A stretch of DNA of 64,000 bases, from the NCBI RefSeq assembly GCF_024166365.1, contig NW_026060237.1, positions 2,418,001 through 2,482,000 of the forward strand. The letters are read 5' to 3'. Of this stretch, positions 9,481 through 20,444 are shown one piece after another. Numbering within the stretch: position 1 is the stretch's first letter; every line of letters begins with the position of its first letter. The position numbers and the translations under genes were made by a program. This DNA comes from Elephas maximus indicus. Lineage: Eukaryota > Chordata > Mammalia > Proboscidea > Elephantidae. Below the pieces are notes generated by a model that ran no database searches, was not told the origin of the DNA, and saw only the letters and a list, made by a program, of their open reading frames with translations.

Positions 9481-9664
9481 CAGCTCTCATGACTCATATA
9501 GAAACTATAGGGGTGAGCGGAACTGCCTCATAAGGTTTCCTAGGCTGTACTCATTACGGAAGCAGATTGCCATATCTTTCTCTTGCAGAGCAGCAGGTGG
9601 GTCAGAACCGCCGACCTTTTGGTTTAGCAGCCAAGCACCTAACCATTGTGCCACCAGAGCTTCT
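9481..9664 (-). mobile_element. AfroSINE-like SINE, antisense
   Basis: Complement landmarks are 'aaggtttcctaggctgtact' and 'gccgaccttttggtttagca'. Confidence 0.85.
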
Positions 9665-9980
9665 TAACAACATTACCTTCCTAATATGGTTGCTGTTGAA
9701 TACATACCATGTGTAAGGGAAGTCTCAGTGCACAAAGCATGGGCCATCCCAGTTCTTCCTCTTTCAGGGAATAAGCTGCACCTTTCCTGTGTTTTGCACC
9801 ATGCTATATAGATAGAAGGAGCTCAATTATATGTTGTTGTTGCACTCATTGATTTTAAAATTATGCCTCATCAAATTTCAAATTGCATGAAATGAAATAT
9901 CAGTCTCATTTCCTTCGTTGATAGTGAGACTCAAGTTTACAGAACACATTAGACTGTTTACGCCATCTTTTCTTTTTAAA
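9665..9980. other. Gene-free DNA
   Basis: No feature recognised apart from short A/T-rich runs. Confidence 0.5.
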
Positions 9981-10435
9981 ATAGTTTATTTTACTTTTGC
10001 TGTTGTTGAGAATACACACAGCAGAACTTCCACCAATTCAACAGTTTCAGCACATGCCATTCAGTGACATCGATGACATTCTTTGAGTGGTGCAGCCATT
10101 CTCGCCCTCCTTTTCTGAGTTGTTGTTCTTGCCCCACTAACATAAACTTACTAAGCTTCCTATCCAACCTTTCTAGTTGCTGTGGTCAATGTGACCCCAT
10201 ATAAAAAAGAAAATCTGTTGCTGTTCAGTTGATTCCAACTCGTAGCCACCTTATAGCATGGAGTAGAACTGCCCCATAGGGTTTCCAAGGAACAGCTGGT
10301 GGGTTCAAACTGCTGACCTTTTGGCTAGTAGCTGAGTACTTAACCTCCACGCTACCAGGGCTCCATCTAGACAGTTCTTAAAAGAGCATAACACTCAAGG
10401 CAGACAGTCTTTACTAGTTAACTACTGTTTGTTTG
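9981..10435 (-). mobile_element. L1M-like 3' UTR repeat, copy 1, with an inserted SINE
   Basis: 'gttgttgagaatacacacag', 'acatgccattcagtgacatc' and 'ggtgcagccattctcgccct' resemble the placental L1M 3' UTR in antisense. An antisense SINE at 10205-10366 splits it; the repeat resumes at 'agttcttaaaagagcataac'. A related plus-strand copy lies at 20030-20430. Confidence 0.65.
10205..10366 (-). mobile_element. AfroSINE-like SINE, antisense
   Basis: 'gttgctgttcagttgattcc' to 'ctaccagggctcc', inside the L1M-like repeat. Confidence 0.86.
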
Positions 10436-10815
10436 CTTTTTTAAATATGATTTAATTTTTTTGTTGTTAATGAGAATATACACAGAAAAACATAGACCAA
10501 TTCAACGGTTGCTACAAGCACAATTCAGTGATTTTTTTATGTTCTTCAAGTTGTGCAGCCACTCTCACCCTCCTCTTCTGAGTTGTTCCTCCCCGTTAAC
10601 ACAAACTCACTGCCACCTAAGCTTCCTATCTCATCTTTGAGCAGTTGCTGTTGTCAGTTTGATTCCGTACACAGAGCTCTCTAAAAGAACACAAGGCTCA
10701 AGACAGACATTCTTTACGAATTAAGCTATTCTTAGTTTAAAGAAGATTTCAGTGGATATTTTTGTTTAAGACTTGAACATGATCTCACGCCAACAGTTTC
10801 GGGGGTTCTTACACC
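10436..10815 (-). mobile_element. L1M-like 3' UTR repeat, copy 2
   Basis: It repeats the copy at 9981 without the SINE: 'gttgttaatgagaatataca', 'gttgtgcagccactctcacc', 'aagacagacattctttacga'. It extends further, to 'cgccaacagtttcgggggtt'. Confidence 0.65.
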
Positions 10816-11379
10816 AACCTTTGACATTCCCTATAACAATGCATTAAATCATTTCAAGCCCAAAATGTGTCATTTCTTCTTTTCCGTAACCAGCCCTGGA
10901 ATTGCTCATTCATTCTTAGCATGCTTGAGATCACTCTGAGTCCCATCTCCTCCCTGGCTACTCCCCTCCCCGTTTGTCCTTAAGGCACATTGTTCCTTTA
11001 AGTAAAAGCTTCTCAAGTGAGGAAAGAGGAGCTGGTTCCTCTGCCAAGGAAACCCCCTGGCTGCTAGAAAAGCTGTCAGAGTCTCCCAAGTGCGTGCAAA
11101 TAAATTAATTCACTTTAAGGGTATAGAAGAGGGTCTGGGAGGCTTGTTTTTTCACCAGTCCTGAGAGGCCCTTAATTTGAGCTCACTGAATTGAGCATTG
11201 GATCTTGTAAGTGGTGAAGTGCAGCTCAACCTCGGGGCTTTTCTGAACAAGTAACTCTTCTACAGAAACTACAGGTAATTGGAAGGAATGGATTTCGCCT
11301 GATTGCCTCTTTGGCCCTGAAAGCAGGGGAAGCCCCCGAGAAGGCATTCTGCTCCTTGCCCCAAAAGGCACCCAGAACA
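10816..11379. other. Low-repeat DNA, no gene recognised
   Basis: No SINE, L1 or RTE sequence is visible. Several short frames overlap on both strands without recognisable motifs. Confidence 0.5.
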
Positions 11380-12130
11380 TAATGGGAGTGACAGGCTACA
11401 CAGATCCATTATGGACGCACTGCCAGGGTGCAGCCCCACAAAAACTCCGCAGAGACATTGTGTTTTTGAAGGCACTTTTTAAATTTGCAGTTCGTTTGTG
11501 CATCAAGGCAAGGAGGAGACAGCCGTGGGGATGCACAACTGGTATCTGTTCCTTTCTGCAACTCGCAGCGAGTAAGGCTTGTCGCTGCTAAGAGGGGCGG
11601 AGGGGTGGCTGGAGGTGTTCCAGACCTGCATGCATAGGCCATCCACCAGGGAAGGGTCCAAGAGGGAGAGGACGGCCTACTGGGAGGGGTGGCTATCGAA
11701 GCCTTGCCCCTGGTTACATCGGGGACTGCGGTCCCTGTCCCTGCGCCTCTGTGGCCCTGCGGGGGACATGGAGGGTAATGCGGAGAAGCCCGGTGAACCA
11801 CGCGGCGCTGCCCGGTGAACCACGCGGCGCTGCCCGGTGAACCACGCGGCGCCGGTGCTGATCAGAGGCGTTATGTATTCTGCCATGGCGGGGCTCCCGG
11901 TCAGCTGTTAGGTTTGCTTCCTCGCAGCATCTCGTGTGCAGTGCATAGGGATCACCAGAGCATGGCTGCAGGGATTGGTCCCAGGGCAAAGTGGAGCCAC
12001 AGCGGCACGGCTGGAAGCTCCTGCGAACCTGGGGCAGGGAAACAGGGGGTCTCCGCGACTGAGCCACTTCCAGGGCCGAGGCCCAGTCTGTGGTGGATCC
12101 ACACCCAGGATTTCCAGGCATCGTAGGCGA
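11380..12130. other. GC/CpG-rich stretch, unassigned
   Basis: This is markedly richer in G+C and in CG dinucleotides than its surroundings, except for the L1 5' UTR at 62.2-62.9 kb. Overlapping open frames on both strands (for example 11714-12121 minus and 11815-12126 plus) are expected from low stop-codon density. None has a motif I recognise. It could be a CpG-island relic, a GC-rich LTR or retrogene remnant, or simply a local island. Confidence 0.5.
11789..11851. repeat. Three tandem 22-bp GC-rich units
   Basis: The unit 'cccggtgaaccacgcggcgc' plus 'tg' begins at 11789, 11811 and 11833. The third unit stops after 19 bases. The first two are identical, which implies recent slippage or unequal exchange. 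Confidence 0.95.
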
Positions 12131-12895
12131 GAATACTCAGGAAAACATACTGATCTTAGTTCCACGGTGCTTTTGTCTTTGTTTTCTTTTTGTCTCTCTC
12201 TTCCAAATCCCATTGTGAATACCCCTGCTCTCCTGAGAAATGACAAGAACACACCCCATGACCCGATCACTGTCTTTGCCCCAGGGTAAAGCCTGGAGAC
12301 CTCTTCTAACGCAGTGTCACAACTGGGGTGTGGGAAGCCATACCCACAAGGTACTGGCCGTGATGGTGTCCCCAAGGAGCCCACCCTTCACCCTTCCATC
12401 TGCACACCCAGTGCTCCTGAGCTGAGGCCTGGCCACCACACAGCTCCTCTGCATTTACCCAGCATCGCCCTTTGGAGAATAGATGCAAAGGAATCCTACG
12501 GTACGTAACGTAGGTGGACGGTTTACCCTTCCTGGGCACCTTCTTCTGGGCAGTCATTCTGCCTGTCTGGGAATCCCCCCGGGGTGTCCAGTGTAGAACT
12601 CCTGCCATCCACCACCTTTTTGCACTAACAAACGGCCTCTGGTGTGGTTCAAGCAGGGTGAGCTTAGTATCCCACTTCTGGCTCTTACAAATTAGGCTGC
12701 TATTACACTTTTGTAGGTGGACTTGTGCAAAAAGAGAGCTCCAGCTCTTGATAAAAGCCCGGAGCTGCACTTGTCTGCTGATGTGGTGGTAGAACAATCG
12801 TTGCTTTGAGAAATGCTCAGACCTTTTCCACAGTGGCTCCGCCAGCCATTGGATCTGTTAATCTTAACACCCTCACTCCTTAAATTATGACACTA
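12131..12895. other. Low-repeat DNA with chance open frames
   Basis: The 163-codon minus-strand frame at 12306-12797 and plus frames opposite it have no recognisable domain, and I see no polyadenylation or splice pattern supporting a gene. Confidence 0.5.
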
Positions 12896-12896
12896 T

Positions 12897-13110
12897 CTTC
12901 TGGGTGGACCAAACCATTAAACATATGACTGCTAACAGAAAGACTGACAGTATGAGTCCAGATAGAGGCCCCTCAAGGGAAAGTTCTGGCTATCTACTTC
13001 CCAAAGGGCACAGACTTAAAAAACAAAAAACCAGTGGAGTACATTACTACTCTGCAATATCTGGGGTTGCTATGAGTCAGATTCAACACGATGGCAACTG
13101 GTCAGTAGTT
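12897..13110 (+). mobile_element. Diverged SINE, longer subtype
   Basis: 'ctgggtggaccaaaccatta', 'tggctatctacttcccaaag' and 'cacgatggcaactggtcagt' keep the subtype order despite many changes. Confidence 0.7.
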
Positions 13111-13112
13111 GT

Positions 13113-14099
13113 TCCACGTACAATGACTTCCTCTCCCTTGAATATAAATGTTGACCTCCTGGCTGAAAGCACCATTCCTAATTCTTACTGAGATGTAGCA
13201 TGATTTCCTTATCCCTTGTATAGTGGTGCTGGATTCCTGGCTGAAATCCAAGGCCTAATTCTCAACAGGATATTGACATCAACTTTGATAAAAGAACCCT
13301 TCCCTTCCCTCTCTTTAATACAGATGCCACTATGGGGCATGGCTCTGTAACAACCATGCCCCATTACTTCATAGGGTGTTGATTTAGCCTCTTGGCTCTA
13401 TGAATCATGAACTTCTCTATTAGCAGATTCTGGCTGTAACACTCACGTCATATTCCTTGTTAAAAAATGTGTGCATGTATCAAGCTCTGTGAACGCTGAC
13501 CTCTTGTCTACCTGAAGAGGATGCTAGCTTTCTAACCATACTGCCTTTGACTATTTCGTTACCAGAATATGGGTCAAGCTCCTGGCTCTATGAAACCTGA
13601 ACTTTTTTGTTATTCTTTTTCTTCTTGGATATGGTTGCTAACTTCCTTTTTGTAACAATCATGGCATAATCCTTACTATTATGTCAATATTTAGTAAAGA
13701 CATAGATATCATTTTAAGTCTATGGATGTTCCCTTTCTAGCTTTGTTAAAAATGACCTTTTTCTCACTAGTACATACATTAAGGTTCTTCTCTATGAATC
13801 CTGCCTTCATGTTTCTCTGGGTATAAATGCTAATTTCCAGCCCTCACAACCCATAAGTCTTTTTTTAAGTAGGTATTAATGCAAATTTCCTCTCATGGAC
13901 TCTGACCATCTTTAATCATGAATATGAATACTATCTATCTGGCTGTACTTACTCTGGCCCGCTTTTCCCTTGGCTATGGATGCATTTTTATGGCTCAGGG
14001 AACCCTGACCTTCAGTCTCCCAACATGTGAGTTTCTTGACTCTAACAACCACAGCCTCTTTAATACTCAGATACAGTTTCAGGTTTTTACTCAGATTTG
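13113..14099 (-). repeat. Degenerate minisatellite, about 51-bp unit (left array)
   Basis: The same kind of unit recurs in complement of the right array, for example 'ggatgctagctttctaacca', 'tggttgctaacttccttttt' and 'agatgctaatttccagccc'-like steps about 50 bp apart. 13398-14099 matches 40363-41064 of the right arm. The units are strongly diverged from one another but well conserved between arms, so the array was already degenerate before the arms duplicated. The repeat family is not one I can name. Confidence 0.75.
13398..14099 (+). repeat. Left arm of large inverted repeat, block 2
   Basis: Reverse-complementary to 40363-41064, both 702 bp long. The homology ends inside 'actcagatttg', where the left side switches abruptly to RTE sequence. 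Confidence 0.88.
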
Positions 14100-16540
14100 C
14101 ATCTATCATTTGATTGCTTCTTCCCTGGGTGTTGATTATGGATCCAAGTAAAATGAAATCCTTGATAACTTCAATCTTCTCTCCATTTATCATGATGTTG
14201 TTTATTGGCACATTTGGAAGGATTTTTTCTTCATGTTGAGGTATAACCCATACTGAAGTCTAAGTGTTTCGAATCCTCTTCACTTTCAGCAAAATAGTGT
14301 CATCTGCATATCACAGGTTATTAATGAATCTTCCTCTAATCCTGATGCACTGTTCTTTTTCATGTCATCCAGCTTCTCAGGTTCTTTGTTCAGCTTACGC
14401 ATTGAATGAATATAGTGGAAAAATACAATCCTGACACATACTTTTCCTGAGTTTATACCACACAGTATTCCCTTGTTCTTTTGAATGACTGTGTCTTGAT
14501 CTATGTACAGGTTCCTCATGAGCACAATAAACTGTTCTGAAGTTCGCAATGTTATCCATAATTTTTTTATGATCTACACAGTTGAATGTTTTTGCATAGT
14601 TAATAAAACACAGGTAAATATCTTTCTAGTATTCTCTGCTTTCAGCCAGAACCCATCTGACAGCAGCAACGATATCCTGGTTCCACATCCACTTCTGATC
14701 CTGGCTTGAATTTCTGGCAGTTCCCTGTCGAAATCTTGCTGCAGCCTGTTTTGAATGATCTTTAGCAAAATTTTACTTGCTGTGATGTTAATGATGTTGT
14801 TCTATAATTTCAGAATTCAGTTGGATCATATTTCTTGGGAATAGGCATAAATATGGATTACTTCCAGCCAGTGGACCGGGTAGCTGTCTTCTAAATTTCT
14901 TGGCATTGAGGGGTGAACGCTTCCAGTGCTGCATCCATTTGTTGAAACATACCAATTGGTATTCTGTCAATTCCTGGAAGCTTCTTTTTTGCCAATGCCT
15001 TCAGTGCAGCTTGGACACCTTTCCTCAGAACCATCAGATGCTAATCATATGATACTTCTCGAAATGGTTGAATATCAACCAGTTCTATTTGGTATAGTGA
15101 CTCTGTGTATTCCTATCATCTTCTTTTAATGCTTCCTTCATAGTTCACTATTGTCTCCATAGAATGCTTCACTATTGCAACTCAAAGTCGAAATTTTTTC
15201 TGGAGTTACTTTAGCTTGAGAAATGTCAGGTGTGTTCTTCTCTTTTGGTATTCTACCTCCAGGCCTTTGAACATGTCATTATATACTTTACTTGGTCTTC
15301 TCGAGCTGCCCTTTGAAATCTTCCGTTCAGTTATTTTACTTCATCACATCTTCCTGTTGATTTAGCTACTCCATGTTCAATAGCAAGTTTCAGAGTGTCT
15401 TCTAACATCAAATTTTGGTCTTTTATTTCTTTCCTGTCTTTTTAATGACCTCTTGTTTCTTCGTGTATGATATCCTTGATGTCATTCCATAGTTCTTCTG
15501 TCTTCAGTCATTGTCATTCAACGTGTCAAATCTACTCTTGAGATTGTCTCTAAATTTATTTAGAATATGCTGAAGGTCTGACTTTATCTCAGGTGGACTT
15601 GTTCTAATTTTCTTCAGTGTTAATTTGCTTATGAGCACTTGATGGTCTGTTCCACAGTTGGCCCCTGGATTTCTTCTGGCTGATGATACTGAGCTTTTCC
15701 ACCATCTCTTTCCACAGATACAGTCAATTTGATTACTGTGTATTCCACCTGGTGAGGTTGCTGTTTATGTTGTTGATAAAAGGTATTTGAGATGAAGAAC
15801 TATCGATCTTAGCAAATTCTGTCATGCGATCTCCAGCACTGTTTCTATCACCAATGCCATATTTTCCAACTAATTATCCTTTTCTTTGTTTCCAACTTTC
15901 ACATTAAAATCACTAGTAATTATCAAATCATCCTGATTGCATGTCTGATCAATTTCAGGCTGCAGAAGCTGGTTGAAATCTTCAGTTTCTTCATCTTTGG
16001 CCTTACTGGTTTGTGCATAAATTGGAATAACAGCCATATGAACTGACTTGCCTTGTAGGTGTATGGACATTGTCCTATTACTGACACCATGGTCCTTCAG
16101 GATAGATCTTGAAATGTTCTTTTTGATGATGAATGCGACACCATTCCTCTTCAATTTGTTGTTCCCAGCATAGTCGACCATATGATTTTCCAATTCAAAA
16201 TTGCCAACACCAGCCCATTTCAGCTCACTAATGCTAGGATACCAATGTTTAAGTTTCCCATTTCATTTTTGACAATTTCCAATTTTCCTCGAATCATGCT
16301 TCATACATTCCACATTCCAATCATTAATGGATTTTTGCATCTGTTTCTTCTCTCATTTTCAGTCGTGGCACATCAGCAAATGAAGGCCTTGAAAGGTTGA
16401 CTCCATCCATATCATATAAGGTTCACTCAACTTTGAGGAGGCAACTCTTTCCCAGTTGTATTTTGAGTGCCTTCCAACCTAAGAATCTCACCTTTAAGCA
16501 ATATATCAGACAATATTAATTTGCTATTCATAAGGGTTTT
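14100..16540 (-). mobile_element. RTE element, antisense, 3'-truncated
   Basis: Read on the minus strand it runs from the RTE 5' region (16540-16200) through the endonuclease (15870-16193: 'DFNVKVGNKEKDN' corresponds to the conserved DFNAKVG) and reverse transcriptase (14286-14970). It stops in the region 'ggatccataatcaacaccca' near 14105. The reading frame is broken repeatedly. A normal target-primed insertion keeps its 3' end, so this lost 3' end marks a later deletion or rearrangement. Confidence 0.85.
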
Positions 16541-19038
16541 TTTGTGTGTATGTGTGTATGCGCGTATTAAAAGAGAGTTTACAAATCAAGTTAATCTCTC
16601 ATACAAAAATTTATGTACACCTTGCTATGTACTCCTAGTTGCTCTCCCCCTAATGAGACAGCACAGTCCTCCAGCCTGTATTCCCCATGTCCATTCAGCC
16701 AGTTCCTGTTCCCATTGCCTTCTCATACATCCTCCTGACAAGAACTTCCCAAATAGTCTTATGTGTCCACTTGAACCACAAAACTCACTTTTAACCGGTA
16801 TCATTTTTCTGCCTGAAGAATTGGCTTTGGGAATGGTTCCTGTCTTGGGCTAACAGAAGGTCTGGGGACCATGAGCTCCGGCGTTTCTCTAGTTTCAGTG
16901 AGACCATGAACTCTGGTCATTTTACAAGAATTTGAGGTCTGCATCCCAATGTTCTCCTGCTCCACTGGGGATTCTCTGTTGTCTTTCCTGTCAGGGCCAT
17001 CATCAGTGGTAGTGCGGCACCATGTACTTCTTCCGGTCTCAGGCTGATGGAGTCTCTGATTTATGTAGCTCTTCCTATCTCTTGGGCTCATAATTACCCT
17101 ATGTCTTTTGTGTTCTTCATCCTCCTTTGCTCCAGGTGGGTTGAGACCAATTGAGGATACATCTTAGGTGGCTGCTTGCTAGTGTTTAAGACCCCAGACC
17201 CCCCTCACCAAAGTGGGACCCACAATGTTTTCTTAATGCATTTTTCTGTGCCAATTGACCTAGCTGTCCCCTGAAACCATGCTCCCCAGACCCCCACCCC
17301 TGCTACTCTGGCCTTTGAAGCATTTGGTTGTATTCAGGAAACTTGTTTGCTTTTGGGTAAGTCCAGTTGTGCTGACCTCTCCTATATTATGTGTTGTCTT
17401 TCCCTTCACATAAAATACTCCTTGTCTACTATATAATTAGTGAATGTCACTCCCCCCACCCTGTAGCCATCAAAGAATATTTTCTTCTCTGTTTAAATTA
17501 CATCCTGAGTTCTTATAATAGTGGTATCATGCAATATTTATCGTTTTGCAACTGACTAATTTCACTCACCATAATGCCTTCCAGATTTCTCCAAGTTATG
17601 AAATGTTTCATGGATTCATCATTGTGTAATACTCCACTGTGAATATACCGTAATTTAATTATCCATTCATCTATTGAGAGGTACCTTGGATGCTTCCATC
17701 TTTTTGCTATTGTAAACAGTGCTGCAATGAACACTGGTGTGCATATATCTGTTTGTGTGAAGGCTCTTATTTCTTTAGGATATATTCTGAGAAGCAGAAT
17801 TGTTGGATCATATGGTAGATCTATTTCTAGCTTTCTAAGGGAGTTCCAAATCAATTTCTAAACTGTCTGTACAGCAGTGCATAACTGTTCCAGTCTCTCC
17901 ATAACCTCTCCAACATTCATTATCTTGTTTTTTTCTTTTTGGAATAATGCCAGCATTTTTGGAGTCAGATGGTATCTCATTGTAGTTTTGATTTGTATTT
18001 CTCTAATGGCTAATGATTGTGAGCATTTCCTCATGTATCTGTTAGCTACCTGATTGTCTTCTTTGGTGAAGGGCCTGTTCATATCACTTGCCCATTTTTT
18101 AACTGGATTGTTTGTTTTTTTGTTGTTTAGTTTTTGCAGTATCACATAGGATTTAGCGATCAGACTCTGATCAGTATTGTCCTAGTTGAAATTGTTTTCC
18201 CAGTCTGTAGGTAATATTTTTACTCCGTTGGTGAAGTCTTTGGATGATCATAAGTATTTGATTTTTAGGAATTTCGCAGTTACCTAGTTTCTATCCTGGT
18301 CTTTGTGCATTGTTACTAATGTTTTGTATACTGTTTATGCCATGTATTGGGGTTCCTAGTGTTGTCTCTATTTTTTCTTCTATGACCTTTATCATTTCAA
18401 GTTGTATATTCAGGCCTTGGATCTATTTTGAGCTAGTTTCTGTGCATGTTGAGAGGTATGGGTATTATTTCTTTCTTTCTTTTTTTTTTTTGCAGCTCGA
18501 TATCCAGATATGTCAGCACCATTTGTTAGAAACACTGTCTTTTCCCCATTTCACAGACTTTGGGGCTTTGTCTGCTAGCAGCTACTCATACCTGGATGGA
18601 TTTGTATCTGAGTATTCAGTTCTGTTCCATTGTTCTATGTATCTGTTGTTGTATAGTTCCAGGCTATTTTGACTACTGTGGCGATATAATGGGCTTTAAA
18701 ATCAGGTAGTGGAAGGCCTGCCACTTTGTTCTTCTTTTTCAGTAATGCTTTGTTTATCTGGGGTCTCTTTCAGTTCTATGTGAAGCTGATGATTTGTCTT
18801 TCCAACTCATTGAAAAATGTCATTGGAATTTGGGTCAGAATTGAATTGTATCTATAGATAGCTTTTGGTAGAATGGACATTTTTACAATGTTGAGTCTTT
18901 CTATGCATGGGCAAGGTATGTTCTTCCACTTATGTAGGTATCTTTTGGTTTCTTGTAGTATTGTCTTGTAGTTTCCTTGTATAGGTCTTTCATGTCTCTG
19001 GTAGATTTATTCCTAAGTATCTGATTTTCATGGGGGCT
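16541..19038 (-). mobile_element. L1, antisense, 5'-truncated (ORF2 C-terminal half and 3' UTR)
   Basis: It starts with a T-rich and TG-rich run and the 3' UTR (16570-17460), then the ORF2 C-terminus on the minus strand (17513-18145: '[18 protein letters not shown]', '[17 protein letters not shown]') and further ORF2 to about 19038. Frames are disrupted. It seems to have inserted in the 5' end of the adjacent RTE. Confidence 0.85.
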
Positions 19039-19042
19039 ATAC

Positions 19043-20023
19043 TTAGTTGTGCTCATGAGGAATCTGTACATTGATCAAGAGGCAGTAGTTTGAACAGAAT
19101 GAGAGGATAATTCACGGTTTAAAGTCAGAAAATGTGTTCTTCAGCATTGTATCCTTTCACCATACCTATTCAATCTGTATGCTGAACAAATAATCTGAGA
19201 AGCTGAACTGTAAGAAGAAGAATGGGGTATCAGGATTGCAGGAAGACTCTTTAACAACCTGTGTCGTGCAGATGACATATCCTTGCTTGCTGAAAGTGAA
19301 GAGGACATGAATCACATACTGATGAAGATCAAAGACCGCAGCCTTCAGTATGGATTACCTGTCAGCATAAAGAAAACAAAAAGCTTCACAACTGGATGAA
19401 TAAATGAAGAAAAGACTGAAGTTGTAAATGAATTCATTTTACTTGGATCCAAAATCAACACCCAGGGAAGCAACAGTCAGGAAACCAAAAGATGCATTGC
19501 TTTGGGCAAGTTAGTTGCAAGAGATCTCTTTAAACTGTTAGGAAAAAAAATTCACCTTGAGGGCTAAGTTCTGCTGACCCAAGTGATGGTGTTTTCAATA
19601 ACCTCATATGCATGCGAAAGCAGGACGATGAATAAAGAAGGCCAAAGAATAATTGAGGCCTTTACATTGTGCTATTCCCAAAGTATATTGAATATGCCAT
19701 GGACTGCCAAAAAAAAAATGAACAAATCTGTCTTGGAAGAAGTACAACCAGAATGCTCCTTGGAAGCAAGGATGAGGAGACTGTGTCATGTTGTCAGGAG
19801 GGATCAGTCCCTGGAGAAGAACATCAGGCTTGATAAAGTAGAGGGCCAGCAAAAAGGAGGAAGACCCTCAACGAGATGGATTGACACACTGGCTTCAACA
19901 ATGGGCTCAATCATAGCAAAAATTGTGAGGACGGTGCAGGACCAGGCAGTGTTTAGTTCTGTTGTACATGGGGTCACTTTGGGTAGGAGCTGATTCAAGG
20001 GTACCTAACAAGGACAACAACAC
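19043..20023 (+). mobile_element. RTE 3' half, sense
   Basis: From 'gtgctcatgaggaatctgta' through the reverse-transcriptase tail ('gtgcagatgacatatccttg') to the terminus 'acctaacaaggacaacaac'. The frame at 19583-19993 is its C-terminal region, with 'WIDTLASTMGS' corresponding to the conserved WIDTVAATMS end. It is broken upstream by stops. Confidence 0.85.
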
Positions 20024-20029
20024 ATGGGG

Positions 20030-20440
20030 CCAAATTGACAACAGTAACTTGAAGGATTATATTGGAAAATTAAGGAAGACTGAGTTTGTTTTAATGGGGG
20101 AGGAAAAGTCAGGAAAAGTGGGTGAATGGTTGCCCAACTGGAATGTAATCAATGTCACTCAATTGTATATAAGAACCAGTGGTTTAGCACTCAGCTGATA
20201 ACTGTAAGGTTGGTGGTCGAAGCGTACTAGCAGCTACACAGGATAAAGATGTGGCACTCTGCTTCCGTAAAGATGGCAGCTTTGAGACCCTATGGGGCAG
20301 TCCTTCTTGGCCATATCGGATAGTTATGAGTTGGAATCCACTTGGCAGTAATGTTTTTGAATTGTACACGCAGAAACTATTGAATTGCTGTATATTTTGC
20401 TGTGTATATTCTCAAAAGCAACATAATGACATAAAAAGAA
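20030..20440 (+). mobile_element. L1M-like 3' UTR, sense, with inserted SINE
   Basis: 'gtaatcaatgtcactcaatt' and 'tattttgctgtgtatattct' are the complement of the repeat at 9981-10815. A SINE at 20165-20350 splits it. Confidence 0.65.
20165..20350 (+). mobile_element. AfroSINE-like SINE
   Basis: 'accagtggtttagcactcag' to 'gagttggaatccacttggca'. Confidence 0.83.
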
Positions 20441-20444
20441 AAAA

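Larger units (their letters stand above)
6342..13397. other. 7.06-kb block present only in the left arm
   Basis: In the right arm the sequence matching 6341 is joined directly to the sequence matching 13398, at about 41065. The left-only block contains its own SINEs, LTRs, MIR/L2 and a GC-rich stretch, so it is ordinary old genomic DNA rather than one mobile insertion. Because the right-arm junction falls inside the minisatellite and the left array continues about 280 bp further outward, a deletion in the right arm is the simpler explanation. Confidence 0.75.

Noticed and set aside
11714..12797. Open frames of 103-163 codons on both strands (for example 12306-12797 minus, 11714-12121 minus) as possible genes
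   Set aside because: They overlap on opposite strands in GC-rich DNA, have no recognisable domain or typical composition, and have no sign of promoter, splice sites or polyadenylation. Absence of stops is expected from composition.
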